In this document: positions 22,930-34,513 of the stretch, piece after piece | How the letters are laid out: each line of letters starts with the position of its first letter | How positions within the stretch are numbered: the first letter of the stretch is position 1 | Assembly: GCA_030998225.1 (NCBI GenBank) | Contig: JAPYXD010000704.1 | Span: forward strand, 10,354,001 to 10,418,000 | DNA: 64,000 bases | DNA from: Diplolepis rosae | Lineage: Eukaryota; Arthropoda; Insecta; Hymenoptera; Diplolepididae | Reading direction: 5' to 3' | The notes under the pieces: model-generated | Seen by the model: the letters and a program-made list of their open reading frames with translations, nothing else | Databases searched by the model: none | What the model was told of the DNA's origin: nothing | Made by a program: the position numbers and the translations under genes

Positions 22930-23630
22930 CACTGAAAAAACAGTATAGCTACACTGAAAAAAAAATTCGACGATACAGACATAATTGTGGTTCCTTGACC
23001 TATATTATATTGGAGATTTACCGAAAACCAAGGTTTGCTTGTATTAGTTCAGCCTGTATGTGTATTCCAACCATATGAATTACTATTGCAGCAATATTTT
23101 TGATTAACTGTCAAATATTTTTTGTTGAATTACTTAAAAACATTCAGCTATATTCATATGGCTGATAAATCCCAAGCATTTCTTTCAGTGTAAGAGAACT
23201 ATATTTTGGTCCTCAGAACCAGAAAATATTGCTTTCAGATCAATGCTACGGTATGGTCCTCAGAACTATACGAGTATAGGTGAGACAGCTATACAAGTTC
23301 GTTGATATGACAATACCATGTATAGCGATCGTAAACAAAATATTATGCCATCGTTATCGCTCTTGTGAATTTTCGCGTGCGATAAAACAATACGCGATAC
23401 GCAAAAATGATCTTTCAAAGAAAGAACAAATGCTCCAAACAAATCGACAAACGCTTCGAAAAAACGCCTCGAAAAAATGACACTTCTTTCTCATTTCGAG
23501 TTTAGAGTCGCGTGCATGCGAAGCAATGTATAGGTCGCGCGGCAAACCAGTATAGTTGTCTCACCTATATTGCATGGGTCGAGACACTATATGCCGGTAT
23601 AGGTCGAACAGCTATACTGTTTTTTCCGTG
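22930..23630. mobile_element. CACTGAAAAAACAGTATAGC MITE, copy 1
   Basis: CACTGAAAAAACAGTATAGC at the left mirrors GCTATACTGTTTTTTCCGTG at the right. TG lies outside both ends. The interior carries AACTATATTTTGGTCCTCAG, CAGAACTATACGAGTATAGG and TGAGACAGCTATAC blocks shared with the copy at 50911-51533. It is interrupted by a 239-bp MITE. Confidence 0.88.
22952..23190. mobile_element. 239-bp CACTGAAAAAAAAATTC MITE
   Basis: It starts CACTGAAAAAAAAATTCG and ends AAGCATTTCTTTCAGTG, with TA on both sides (22950-22951 and 23191-23192). The copy of the host MITE at 50911 has AGCTGAGAGAAC uninterrupted where this one has AGCTA-insert-TAAGAGAAC, so the insertion point is confirmed. Confidence 0.88.
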
Positions 23631-24012
23631 TGTCAAAAGTTTAAGTTTGCCTGTTATTCGAGCCATTGTTGAAGTGTATTAATTTTTATAAAATGAAGTT
23701 AACATTTTTTTTCGATAATAACATCAATGTTAATAAAATGTTGCACCTAACGATCCCAAGCTGAAGGCAAAATGTTAATTTTATAAAAATATATTACAAA
23801 AAACGTAAAATTTCGATATTTTTGGGAAATGTTAATAACTCTATAAATAATTAACATTTTAAAAAGTTTTTGGACTCTTTTTAAAGGTAAGTTTTAATCG
23901 TAATTTGCTACCTAATCAAGATATTCTTAGAATTTTTTCCTGTGTTATGTCCCGGGGTCAAACATGGTACAAAAACGTCGTAACATTTCATCTAATGACT
24001 GTACTCTATACA

Positions 24013-24408
24013 CACGGAGAAAAACGGAGGGTCGAAGTTAGAGGTTCAAAATTTTGAGAGTCAGACCGACTCTCTAGATTATCAAATAGTCCTTCCATAA
24101 TTTTATGGACATAATCAGGGAGACTCTTGATTTATAATCAGCTTGATTACCACAGAGAAACAGTCACACTATCAAGATAATCAAATCGATCTTCTGGGAT
24201 GATCAAGTTGAATATCTTGTTTTAAATTTTCATTTCGACCCTCAAGGATGATCAAATCGACCTTCTACAATGATCAAATCGATTATTTTTTTCTAACCCT
24301 CTACAGATGATCAGTTTGATTATCTAGAAGGCTGTCCTATAGTCGATCATCATATTTGGTCGACCTGGCCCTCTAGATATTCAGGCTGACCCTCCATTTT
24401 TCTCCGTG
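24013..24408. mobile_element. CACGGAGAAAAACGGAGGGTC MITE
   Basis: This 396-bp element has ends CACGGAGAAAAACGGAGGGT and the near-mirror GACCCTCCATTTTTCTCCGTG, flanked by CA on both sides. The interior repeats a GATCAAATCGA(T/C)CTTCT-type motif at least five times in both orientations (24170-24345). It sits in the loop of the foldback element 22921-24810. Confidence 0.85.
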
Positions 24409-24810
24409 CATTATATAAATAAATAAAAAATATCAATATTTTCATAAATATTCCTAAATTATATCAAAATATGATATATATTGAATTATAAAAAATTCTT
24501 ACAAGAAGTTACATATTTTTTAAATTTTACGACTATTTTGTATCATATTTGACCTGGGGGTAAAATTCAGAAAAAAGTTCTGAAAATATCATGAACAGTC
24601 AGTAAATTTTCCAAAAAGATCGAAATTTGATGTTTTTTTAAATATATTTTCATAAAATTTACATTTTGCCTCCAGCTTAGGATCATTAGATGTAAAATTT
24701 TATCAACATTCATGTTATTATCGAAAAAAATGTTAACTTGTTTTTATAAAAATTAAGACACTTCGACAATAGCTCAAACAACAGTTAAACTTAATATTTG
24801 CAGGGTAGTG

Positions 24811-25158
24811 TATAAAAAAATCTTAAGACACCAATTTTTATAAAAATTTCGAGAAAAAATGTGAAAAACAAAAAAAGGTCGAAAATTTAAAATGTAAATC
24901 TGCTTTATTATTGACAAACTATGTAACAGAATTTGTCGGGCAGTTTATTCATACTCAACCAATAAGATTCGAGCAACTGCCAACCGTAGCCATATGTCTT
25001 ATACCTCATAAGATATTAATATCAGCCATAAGGTAGATGTTTGTGCAGCCGGAAATGAAGGTGGTGACATATCGGATCGATATTTCCTTCTACTTCAATT
25101 CTTTATTCAGAAAAAATAGGGTTCAAGAAACACGTTTTGCAATGCACTCTACATAGCG
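24811..25158. other. No gene seen
   Basis: AT-rich spacer between two mobile elements with no feature recognised. Confidence 0.4.
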
Positions 25159-26149
25159 CACTGAAAGAAAGTATTAATCGTGGTTATCCATTTCTTTTTG
25201 TAAAACATGGTCACAAGTATGTTTTTTTTCTCTCTATCATCTAAATACCTTAGTCCTTACAGCTAGATTAATTGAGTAGCATTGATTAAAATTTTTAGTA
25301 AAACTTACAAAATCTGATTAGTCAGTCCGTTTCGTAGCCGGGACTATTTTCATGCATTCCCACATTGTATCGATCTTATAATAGAATTTACCAATACATT
25401 TTTCTAAAACTTACTAATTGCGTTAATTGTTATTACTATTTGTCCAGTTTAGTTATTAAAAAAATATATATTTTCCGACATAACGGAGAATAGTTGTATT
25501 AAAAACTATTCCAATATCTTAATTATAAACTGATGAATGTTTTCATCCGTACATGATTAAAATAGTAATTCCAATTTTGAAAAAAATGTTAAATTTATCA
25601 TTCAATCTATGTTATTTGGGTTAAAGTCGATAGAAACTTTCGCAGGTCAGAATTATTTAGGAGAAAAACTTTTTTAATTATTGTTTTTCAAAATGTAACA
25701 AAGGATGATAAGTGTTGACATGTTTTTCATCAAAAACTGCATAACAGTTTGAAATTATACTTTAAAATCATCATGATTTAATTTCTCTCATTTTGATGAA
25801 AGATAAAAGCAAAATTTTAAGAAATCAATCTATATAACGATTTCAAAACGATTAAAAACAGTTGATAAGCAGGTAAAATCTAATTCGTCTTTACAATTAT
25901 TTCTTGAAGTTCACTATTACAAAAGAATTGCAAGTCATGTTTACACACGAAATATTGCATATGGAAATAAAATATTTACATTTCTCAAACTAAATGAATT
26001 TGATCAATTTTACAAAAAAAAATTAGTAGCATACTTTGTTCCGTGGACTTTTGAGCATTGGTAAGTTTTACAAAATTTGTGGTACTGCTTACCAAAAATA
26101 TATAGTTTTGAGCTTTTAGTCAACACAACTAATAGGATTTCTCTCAGTG
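25159..26149 (+). mobile_element. CACTGAGAGAAA element, copy 2 (uninterrupted)
   Basis: The left end CACTGAAAGAAAGTATTA mirrors TAATAGGATTTCTCTCAGTG, with CG outside both ends. It is 991 bp and carries no transposase. It is the paralogue of 7325-9205 and holds the empty target (TA at 25515-25516) for the CACTCGAG MITE. Confidence 0.8.
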
Positions 26150-26890
26150 CGTAAAAATAAATGTGATAAATTTATTTGAAGAATTGCACAACTCGATTCA
26201 GTTAATCGATAAGTTTCGTCTTGTTTTTTATGACTATTTCCGCTTCCTGTAGTTTATCTTATGACAAATTCTATTTGAAATCCTAAAAATTTCATAATTT
26301 ATAGATACTCATACAGGGTATACCAGAAATATCGAGACACCTGAATATTTTGGAAACCGTTAAGTTTGAGAAAAAATGATTCCAACAGAAGTTGTTATGG
26401 TGAAATCGCCATTACATACTTTTCAAAGAACTCTACAACTTTTGTTGTTTTTTTTTTCTGGATATTTTTTGTCAAACTTAATGTATATAATATAGTTTCA
26501 TTACTGATGTATCTTCGGTAATTATAGTTCTTCTCTCTACCTTCCTTAATTACTCACGACCTAAATTTTATCAGAATTGCATTGAAAGAAACAAAACATC
26601 TGAACTATTTTCATTAACAATAGGCCAAGTCTGTTCTACTCGGTGAGAATATAACATTTTCTCTGCTAGCTTTGCTCATTGTACCTTGAACCTTCAATGA
26701 AAGGCGTAATGGAATAAAGCTATGACTCAACCTTTAGTCAAATTCTGACTCATAGGATTTCTCATATCGGACAGTCTTGTGATTCGAAATTATAACATTC
26801 ATTCCACTAACAAAATATTTATTGCAAATCGCTATTGTCATCCAGTGAGATGATTTTGGTGTTCAGTATCTGATCCGCAGTAATAGACTT
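26150..26890. other. No gene seen
   Basis: No supported coding frame or repeat boundary. Confidence 0.4.
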
Positions 26891-27559
26891 AAGGTAGTTC
26901 AGCGACGAAAATCAGACCTCAGGCAAAAATAGATAATTTTGCTTTCAAGAATAGCAATATTATTATTGAAGGGCTAATTTGAAAGAGAAAAGATTATTTT
27001 CCATGAAAAAAATTTGAAATGCAGAAAAATAGTACATTTAACAAATTTGTTTTTCACCCGAACTTTTTTTCTTATCGCTTCATACCAAATTTTAAAGAAT
27101 GATGTGATTCTAATAATTCACGGATCATTTTTTGAGGAATAAGATTCTCTACAACTTAAAAGTTTCCAATTTTCTAAAATGAACAAATTATTATCAAATG
27201 CAGCAATTCGTTTATAAGAATTTTGATTTGGAAAATTGATTTTTCATGGTTTTCGCCATTAAAGAATTTATTTACAAAAATCGGGAACGGTAATGTTATG
27301 AAGATTCTTATTTCTGAAAAAATGATTCGTGACTTATTTAAATCGCATCATTTTGTAAAATTTGGTATGAAGCGATAAGGAAAAAAGTTCGGCCAAAATA
27401 AAAATTTGTTAAATATATTATTTTTCTGCATTTCAAGTTTTTTTCATGAAAAATAATCTTTTCTATTTCAAATTATCTCTTTAATAATAATATTACTATT
27501 CTTGAAAGCAAAACTATCTATTTTTGCCTGAGGTTTAATTTTCGTGGATGAACTACCTT
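26891..27559. repeat. Foldback element with AAGGTAGTTCA termini
   Basis: AAGGTAGTTCA at 26891 is mirrored by TGAACTACCTT ending 27559. The arms pair for about 300 bp, including CCTCAGGCAAAAATAGATAA and its mirror TATCTATTTTTGCCTGAGG, and GCTTCATACCAAATTTTA with its mirror near 27360. The centre is about 80 bp. No target duplication was resolved. Confidence 0.75.
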
Positions 27560-29690
27560 GAAAAAACGAAAAATTTCGAGTCGAGTACTACATGCATAAT
27601 GATTTCTTTGTCTACTTAACCTATAATTATCGAACGTAGCAAAATGTGATAATAGGATGATGTGACCAGTACATCAACATATGCAAGTTTAAAACTTTCT
27701 TGTATGCAAATCCATTAGATTACAGCAATAGCTTTTGTGGTTCATTTTTTAGGGTTCACTTGTCTTTCAATTGTTAGAATCGATAAAAAGTGATTTCTTT
27801 GAACTATTACAAATAGTTACATTTAACTAGAAATTTGAGTCTCTACAGTTCAATGAATTTGCTCCTAAAAACTGTATTTAAGAAGATAATAAACTGGTTA
27901 GTTTGGTGAATCATTTGGTAAAGTTACTAATGAGTTTTGAGAATAGCCAATACTTCGAAACTAAGCGGATCTTTAGATCTTATACGAGTTCCCAGTATGT
28001 AATCTTAAAGTAATATACGAAGTACTTAAGAAAGTGAAATCGAAAAGCACCACTGAACATTTTTATCTCTGTTGAATAGTGAGATTTTAAATAATTTTTA
28101 TGCCTCGTCAATTCAGATGTTTCTCTATAACTTTTGAAATATTTTTCTCTTCAAATGTACCAAATGAGGTTAAAATTGAGCTCTGAGACTAGAAAGTTGG
28201 AAAAATAATACAGAGACGTGTGCTTTAGATTGCAAATACTGCTTCGATTTTGGTGGTAGAAAATATGATGGATACACCAAACGCTCGTCGCTCATTGTCC
28301 GCCTCTTTCGAATCAATACCTCACCCTTGTGAGAGTGTTATCTGTGCAGGAGAATCAGCAAATACGAGTCTATCTGTTCGATAATTGCTCAACAACTATT
28401 TACTTTTGGTACAGAGAGATTGGCAAAGAAATGAGTCCCAGAGAAAATAAGAGGAACGAATTTAGTCAGTATATTAAGTTTCAGGATGAAAAAAGAAACT
28501 TGAAATCAGATATTGGGTTACCCTTTTACTACCTGGAGGTATTTTTCTAACGAGATTAGTTCTTCGTGGCTTGAGTGAGTTATCGAGAGGTTCATCAAGA
28601 ACGAAAATTTCCATTACGTCAAGTACTGGGCAAAGTTCATTCATAATTACCTAAGCTGTTTTTAAAATGCTCAAGCCTGAAGGCTTACAATTTTTTGAGT
28701 AATTTATAACGTTATATCACTTCTAAAATTAGCCATATTACTCTATTAAAAACACAAGTGACAGAATGATTTTCCTTATATCTTTTCAATTTGATATTTC
28801 AGCCAGACGGTTAAATCAATTTTATCACGGTCCATGCATCTTGATTGTCTCGGATCGAAACAATACCTGGATTTCTAAAGCTGACAGTGAATTCATATAA
28901 CCCGTTATTCATTATAGATGCGAAATAATGCCCATGGGCTAATATTGAAACTACGTGATAGATAAAATCGCGTTATTTTTGGTAATCATTATTCTTTAGT
29001 CGCTATAAAGATAATTTTGATTGCGAGTTTTACTAAAAGATGACACGATACTTATTTCGAAAATTTTATAGTAAATAATAGAAAAAATCAAATAATTCTT
29101 TTGGTTTTAAATAACGTAGAGTATAGTACCTTAAATATTATTATTTTCTTGAAAGTATTAAATTGTTAAGCATCAAATGAAAGCATCAAAGATAGCAAAC
29201 ATCCATCATTTAACGATTTCAAGGAGCGTGATTGATATTTGAACTCTGACTCCTTTCGTAGCTTTTTCTGCGTCTATTAAATACTTTTTTATTCAAGCAA
29301 TTACGTCAAACTTAGAGAAATACAATTATTTTCAAGAAGATTCTACTATTAGATACTTTTTTCTGAGATACTGATGAACTAGTAGATTTAATAATCGTTA
29401 TGGTATTTTTGTATTGACATCGGGTCAGTATTTTTCATTAAAAATCAATAATTAAAGAAACACATTAGAGGGATAAAAAATAATCCAAAGTTTATTATTA
29501 TAAAATTATAAACTTCCAATGAAAAAGATTTATCTAAATTAACTACTGTTTAAATATATAAAATGATCTAATGTAAAAAAAGTATTGAAAATTTTCAATC
29601 CCTTTTTCTGGTCACCACTTTTTAATCCCCTAGTGAAAGTAAATCGTGAAGACGTTAAATGACTGATACTCTATGTTTAAAATCTTTTAA
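27560..29690. other. No gene assigned; probably intron or upstream of the PWWP2-like gene
   Basis: This should contain or precede upstream exons of the PWWP2-like gene, but I could not identify one. 28229-28316 is open in one frame between a candidate AG acceptor and GTGAGA donor, encoding a CKYCFDFGGRKYDGYTKRSS-like string. I cannot tie it to PWWP2 proteins. No other signal. Confidence 0.25.
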
Positions 29691-29917
29691 GGCCGAAGAT
29701 CAACCGGACCACGTGACTTCGGTAACTGCAATTACAGTAAGTAAGGTTATTCGAAAGATAATAACTAAAATGAATTTTCGGTACCAAACAGACGTGACTA
29801 AAAGAGCCAAGAAGGTCTGTCTGGTACGAAAAATCTATTCTAGTTATTCATTTTTGAATAATCTTACATACTGTAATTGCAATTACCCATGTCACGTGCT
29901 CTGATTGATCCATGGCC
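29691..29917. mobile_element. TTAA-flanked palindromic MITE
   Basis: GGCCGAAGATCAACCGGACC at 29691 mirrors a GGCCATGGATCAATCAGAGC-type right end. Both arms contain CACGTGAC, a GCAATTACAGTA segment and TTTTCGGTACCA blocks. The 4-bp TTAA lies directly outside each end (29687-29690 and 29918-29921), the target of piggyBac-like elements. The GGCC terminus is not the usual CCC(T/A) of piggyBac, so the superfamily is uncertain. It lies about 360 bp upstream of a PWWP2-like exon. Confidence 0.85.
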
Positions 29918-30275
29918 TTAATTTAATAATTATTTGAAAAGCTGTGAAGAAAAATAGGAAAAAATAGTGAATTGAAAATTTTTATACCAAGTTTGCTTTG
30001 TGGAATCCGAAAGTATTCACAAAACTAAAAGTTTTTTTAGTGGTTATAATTTGCTTTAGAATTTTACATTGTTTTAATCTTTAAAAAACTTTTGTTCCAT
30101 TTTCCACAAGCGAAACAAACATTTGTAATCGGTTTTTCTCTGAGAACTCCTGTTACTGTATTCAGTGAAGATGATTAGTTATTAAATTTCTACAATTTAA
30201 GCATGACAATATCTAAAATTGTAACAGAAAAAAATTGACATTTTACTCTAATTATTAATTTAATAAATGTTCCAG

Positions 30276-30727
30276 AGGTCTTCCTTGCGGGGTGCAACCA
30301 CCAGAACCTGTCACTGGCCCTGACGGCGACAAACTCGCTTCAATTGCCGCCCGCTTTAGTTATTTCCAGGAGAAAAGACAAGCACTAGCGGCAAAGATCG
30401 ATCTTCGCAGGAATATAAACCCTCCTGCGAGATATAAAAATGCCAGACCCACTGTTCGTCTTAGACCGCGACAGGTGCTTTGTAGCAAATGTAGATCGAT
30501 TTGCAACGAAAATAGTGAAAACGTCGACGTCAGCAAAAAGCGGAAACAAGAGGTACAGCCGGAACCAGCAGCAGTGTCAACGCGAAGAAGCGATCGTCGC
30601 TGTGTTCAACAACCAACTTTGACGGGGCAGAAAAGTCAGAGAAGACTTTTGTCTGTGGAATCACCCAAGGTGAGAGCCTCCCTCATTCCAAAGCTCTCCA
30701 GGTTGCAGCCAATTGAAATGAACACTG
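30276..30727 (+). CDS. PWWP2-like gene, first visible exon
   Basis: The acceptor is TGTTCCAG before 30276 and the donor is GTGAGT at 30728. It has one nt of split codon at each end. It encodes the GLPCGV...PPEPV segment and the two CxxC motifs. There is no good ATG, so coding sequence must start in an upstream exon. Confidence 0.85.
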
Positions 30728-33700
30728 GTGAGTTTATATTTCTGCTTCTTACAATAGCAAATCGTAAGGTAGGGTATTTATGTAATCAGACTTTAGAACC
30801 TTGAGAAATAAATCTCAAGAAGCATTCTAAAAGCTTTCCTCTAAATGAGCTGCTAGATATCAATCTGTAATATTAGAATGATAATGAAATCTTCTGATGC
30901 ACTGAATGTTCTATAGGTAGCATGAAAGTTGCTTCTAAGGCATGTTGGAGCAGAAGCGAGGAGGATTCCCGGATGAATGGCGAAGAGCCAATAGAAAATC
31001 GGGGAGAACCGATGGAACTGGACAGCAATCCCACCACAGCATATTGTGCAACACCTCGTAGGCTGAGCAGTTCCTCTGTTGAAAGTGCCAAGGTTCCTGA
31101 TGATGAAGACAAGAAGACTCTGGCAGCGGCGGACTCGACAATGAGGCTACGAACTGGGCGAATACCCCGAAAAAAACGGTCCGTTGGTTCCATGGAAGAT
31201 CTATGGGACGAATCTGTCTTCGAGGATCCTACTAGAACAGCAAGGACCACTCCAGTGATAAAGATTTCCTTTGGAGCTCAAGGTGAAGGGACAGTATTAA
31301 AAATACCCTCTAAAATTCAAAATCCTTATCAGCAGGAAGGAGACACAGATCCGGAGGACCCTCAAACTGAGCTTGAGAAGGATCCACTAGAGTTGCCCAA
31401 TAATTTCGAAGGAAATGATGATGGCTATCCAGGAGATGCCGAAGAAGATGGTCAAGAGCAGTTAGATCCGCAAAGGCAGGAGGTTAAAGATGCCAGTGCA
31501 AAAGCTGCAAAAAGGGCCTTGAAAAAGGCGAAGAAAGAAGCTAGAAGAAAAATGCTGGGCGGGGTTTCACCTGCAAGGTCTTCATGTAATGGATCTCCTC
31601 GGTAAGGGTTCTATTTATTGTATTGTAACTATAAAAATTTCTTTAAGAGGGGTCGAAAGCCACCTGTGACAGGGTCTAAATAGTGTGCAGTCAGACACAC
31701 TTTGTTGAGTTCTGATTTCAAAGTGTTTCTATTATGTGTGGTTACTGAAAGAGGGAAAACACCCTTTCTCTATAGGACCCCATGCAGAAACCTTTATGTT
31801 TGCCTACGTGCGTCCCTGTTTTATTTTCTTACACATGGTTGTGAATGATCCTATGTAAAGATCCCATGTGGATTCCGCTGCACCAATCAAGAGATTTTCA
31901 ATAGTACTCTATAATATACATTATCAGTATATGATTAGCTTTCTTGTCGTTATGATAATATGGTATCTAATGAATGGGTTGGAATTATGCATAGTAGCAT
32001 GCTGTGATTATTATAATTTAAGTCATCAGAAATGTGAATCAATAGTGCTAGATTGTAATTCCTGATTTTTCCCATACTGGGAACTTTATTAGCTGTATGA
32101 ATTCTTAATCAAAAATGCGGTAACAACTAGAGAAAATTATTGGTACATTAACTTTTCAGCAAATGCTTAAGTTCATTTGATTTTATATTACTCCCCTATA
32201 ATAATACAAAAGCTAATTAAATTTTGCTTCTAATGAACCGACATTGAAGGCAATATGTTGACTTTATAAAAATATGCTCCAAAATAGTTTTAGGTTCATT
32301 TTATAAGTTTAACTTAGTATTTTTTTTTAACTTACTAAAATAGATTTAACAATATTTTCAAGAGGGAATATTTAATATTATACCTCGGTCTATGGTTGCA
32401 GATATGTTTAAAACTATCTTGAAAACGATGCATAAAGTACTTTTGACGCAAACGAACTGATCTAACATAAGTCACAAGATGGTTTCGATCTCTCTTAATT
32501 TGTATTTCTTGAATAAGAGAAAAAATAAGTAAAAATTCCTGTTTTTAGGTATAATCCAAACTATGATCCTTTATCCTATCATCGTCGGAAGCACAAAATG
32601 AAGCATAAGAAGAAGCACAAAGAAGAGCGAAAGCACAAAAATCAGCAGCAGCCGTCTTGCCTTGACGAAGGTGAAGAAAATCAGCAAAATTGGAACGTTT
32701 TGCCAGGAGCCGGTGGTGATAATTACACAGCGATCAAAGAGCAGTGCCTCAAGCAAAAGCTCTCGATCTCCCTCAAGAGACTGAACACGAACGCATACGC
32801 AAGGTGTGACTACCCTGTAAGCAATGCATCCTCAGGTTGTAAAAGTTCAGGCGCCAGCAGTGACGAACTCAGCGAGCAAGAACCGGAAGTAGATGCTGGA
32901 GAAACAGCTCCAGATTTTCCACCTCCTTCACATCCTCTCGTAATGCGCCTTGCTGCTACTCCTGTCCCACATTGTCTGACTGCCAGTGGTAGAAGAATGG
33001 ACGTCGGGGACGTCGTCTGGGGTAAAATTCATGGATTTCCCTGGTGGCCAGGAAAGGTTAGTATATGCGATTACTCTACGTATACTTTTAATGAATGTTA
33101 TAACTTAATGATTGATATTTACTTCAGGTTCTTAGCATTACATTGTCTTGTAAAGAAGATGGTTCGGCTTTAGGACCTCAAGCACACGTAGCCTGGTACG
33201 GTTCTTCGACGAGTTCTCTTATGTCGTGTGACCAGCTTAGCCCGTTCTTAGAAACCTTTAAGGTGCATTTCATCTTATAATATATAATAATTACAAAAAA
33301 ATATCTTCTCACGACTTTCAAATTAGGAAATCTCACGTTCATCAATCGAATAAGAGTAATTCATGACTCGAAAAAATTTTGATGATAATGAGATTTAAGT
33401 TTCAAATAATTTTATTAACAATTCACTTAAGCCACGTGCACTAACGTTATTGATTATTATAACATCAGCTTTCTATTATTTACATGAAATATTTTAATTT
33501 TGATAATATATTAATATTTTTTTCTTAACATCATACGTACAAAAATCGGATTTCACTCCAGCACAATTTGTTTATTTTTGTTAAAATCTTTTCAAACATT
33601 TTTATATTTCTCAAAATCTCATAATATTTTTAAAAAATTTTCAGAATGTTTTACAATTTTACATATACATTTTATTTAAAATCATCAATCGTTCCAAATC

Positions 33701-34513
33701 TCTTGAAATTTATCGAAATCTTCTGAACTCACTTTTCTTGATTTCAAATTTTGTTATGATTGCTGAAGGACAAAAGAAATTTATGAAATTATAATATTTG
33801 AGAAGTCAAAGATTAGTAGATTTAAAAGTCATGATAATTTATTTTATAAAAAAATTGAAAGCATTTGTAAATATTTGAGGATTGTGAGAATTTATCATCA
33901 AAGAATAATTCCCTACATATCAATTATACAAAATATATAAATCGCATTTTTAGACATTTTGGAATTGTGTACGATATGTAACTTTAAGGAATTGGGATTT
34001 TTTCAGTTATTTTTTTATAGAGCTCTGGAACTTTGAAATGTCTGAAAAAGAGTCAAAACTCTAAAAGATCTTTAATTTAATATATAATAGTTCTTGGTCT
34101 CCTTTAAAAGATGAATATAAATCCAGTAAAAGAAACTTCGAAAAACATGTGGAAAAAATTAACAAACTTTTCGTAATTTTTTGTCAAAACATGCAAAATG
34201 AGTTCATTAATATATTATACCTTATCAAAACTAGGAGAAGTTATGAAATAAATGAAAGCAGGTACTTTGATACTAAATTTTTGGAAGTTTACTAATTCAT
34301 ACTATTTCATTTTTCAAGTTAAAAACAGAATTTGGCAATTAATATAATAATTTTAATATTATATAGATGCGGTACAATAAAAAGAAGAGAGGACCTTACA
34401 AAGAAGCTATTCGGCAAGCACAAAATGAAGCACGAAGTCAAATTACACCTAACTCTACAAGCAGTGTACTGAATGTTTGTGGATCGCCACGAGAGGTGAA
34501 CGTTTTGTCCTAA
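30276..34513 (+). CDS. PWWP domain-containing protein 2-like gene (5' incomplete)
   Basis: Five exons join in phase: 30276-30727, 30917-31601, 32549-33056, 33128-33262 and 34367-34513, giving 641 codons plus stop. The protein begins inside the family's N-terminal part (GLPCGVQPPEPVTGPDGDK). It then has RFSYFQEKRQAL, a CxxC pair (VLCSKCRSICNE), acidic and basic low-complexity regions and VIKISFGAQGEGTVLKIPSK. A lysine/histidine run (KMKHKKKHKEERKHK) comes before a C-terminal PWWP domain, GDVVWGKIHGFPWWPGK then HVAWYGSSTSSLMSCDQLSPFLETF. It ends RYNKKKRGPYKEAIRQA. This order is that of PWWP2A/PWWP2B, nuclear proteins known in vertebrates to bind H2A.Z nucleosomes, methylated H3K36 and a NuRD-type deacetylase complex; the same role here is an inference. 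The first exon(s) lie upstream and were not found. Confidence 0.88.
30917..31601 (+). CDS. PWWP2-like gene, second visible exon
   Basis: The acceptor TTCTATAG before 30917 is chosen because the next AG (30920) would give an immediate stop; with 30917 the join reads Gly-Ser-Met-Lys. The donor is GTAAGG at 31602. It encodes the low-complexity region, the conserved VIKISFGAQGEGTVLKIPS motif and an Ala/Lys-rich helix (AKAAKRALKKAKKEARRK). Confidence 0.88.
32235..32290. repeat. Foldback-family fragment in intron
   Basis: TGAAGGCAATATGTTGACTT followed by TATAAAAATATGCTCCAAAA matches the arm of 22921-24810 near 23760-23820. It is an old fragment in the intron between the second and third visible exons. 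Confidence 0.5.
32549..33056 (+). CDS. PWWP2-like gene, third visible exon
   Basis: The acceptor is CCTGTTTTTAG before 32549 and the donor is GTTAGT at 33057, ending on a codon boundary. It encodes YNPNYDPLSYHRRKHKMKHK, a Lys/His-rich putative nuclear-localisation stretch, a Ser/Glu-rich linker, and the first half of the PWWP domain with the literal motif FPWWPGK. Confidence 0.92.
33128..33262 (+). CDS. PWWP2-like gene, fourth visible exon
   Basis: This 45-codon exon is phase 0 at both ends (acceptor ACTTCAG, donor GTGCAT). It encodes the second half of the PWWP fold, VLSITLSCKEDG through HVAWYGSSTSS to LSPFLETFK. It is separated from the previous exon by a 71-nt intron. Confidence 0.92.
34367..34513 (+). 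CDS. PWWP2-like gene, last exon
   Basis: The acceptor is ATATATAG before 34367. It encodes MRYNKKKRGPYKEAIRQAQN, the basic helix that follows PWWP in PWWP2 proteins, and ends SPREVNVLS with TAA at 34511-34513. GAG|GTGAAC at 34494 could also act as a donor, so an alternative longer C-terminus cannot be excluded. Confidence 0.8.
   Translation: MRYNKKKRGPYKEAIRQAQNEARSQITPNSTSSVLNVCGSPREVNVLS

Larger units (their letters stand above)
22921..24810. mobile_element. Foldback element with CACTACC termini, host of a nest
   Basis: The left end, TA then CACTACCTG at 22921, is mirrored by GCAGGGTAGTG then TA at 24800-24812. After the insertion at 22930-23630 the left arm continues (AAGTTTGCCTGTTATTCGAG onward, 23640-24000). 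It is mirrored over about 370 bp by 24430-24800, including AAGCTGAAGGCAAAATGTTA against the right-arm TACATTTTGCCTCCAGCTTA-type segment. A fragment of the same family lies in an intron at 32235-32290. Confidence 0.8.

Noticed and set aside
28229..28316. Possible exon (CKYCFDFGGRKYDGYTKRSS-like translation)
   Set aside because: Bounded by AG and GTGAGA, but it does not resemble the PWWP2 N-terminus and nothing else supports it.
30873..31250. 125-codon frame on the minus strand
   Set aside because: It is the antisense shadow of a PWWP2-like exon, whose + strand frame has splice sites and conserved motifs.
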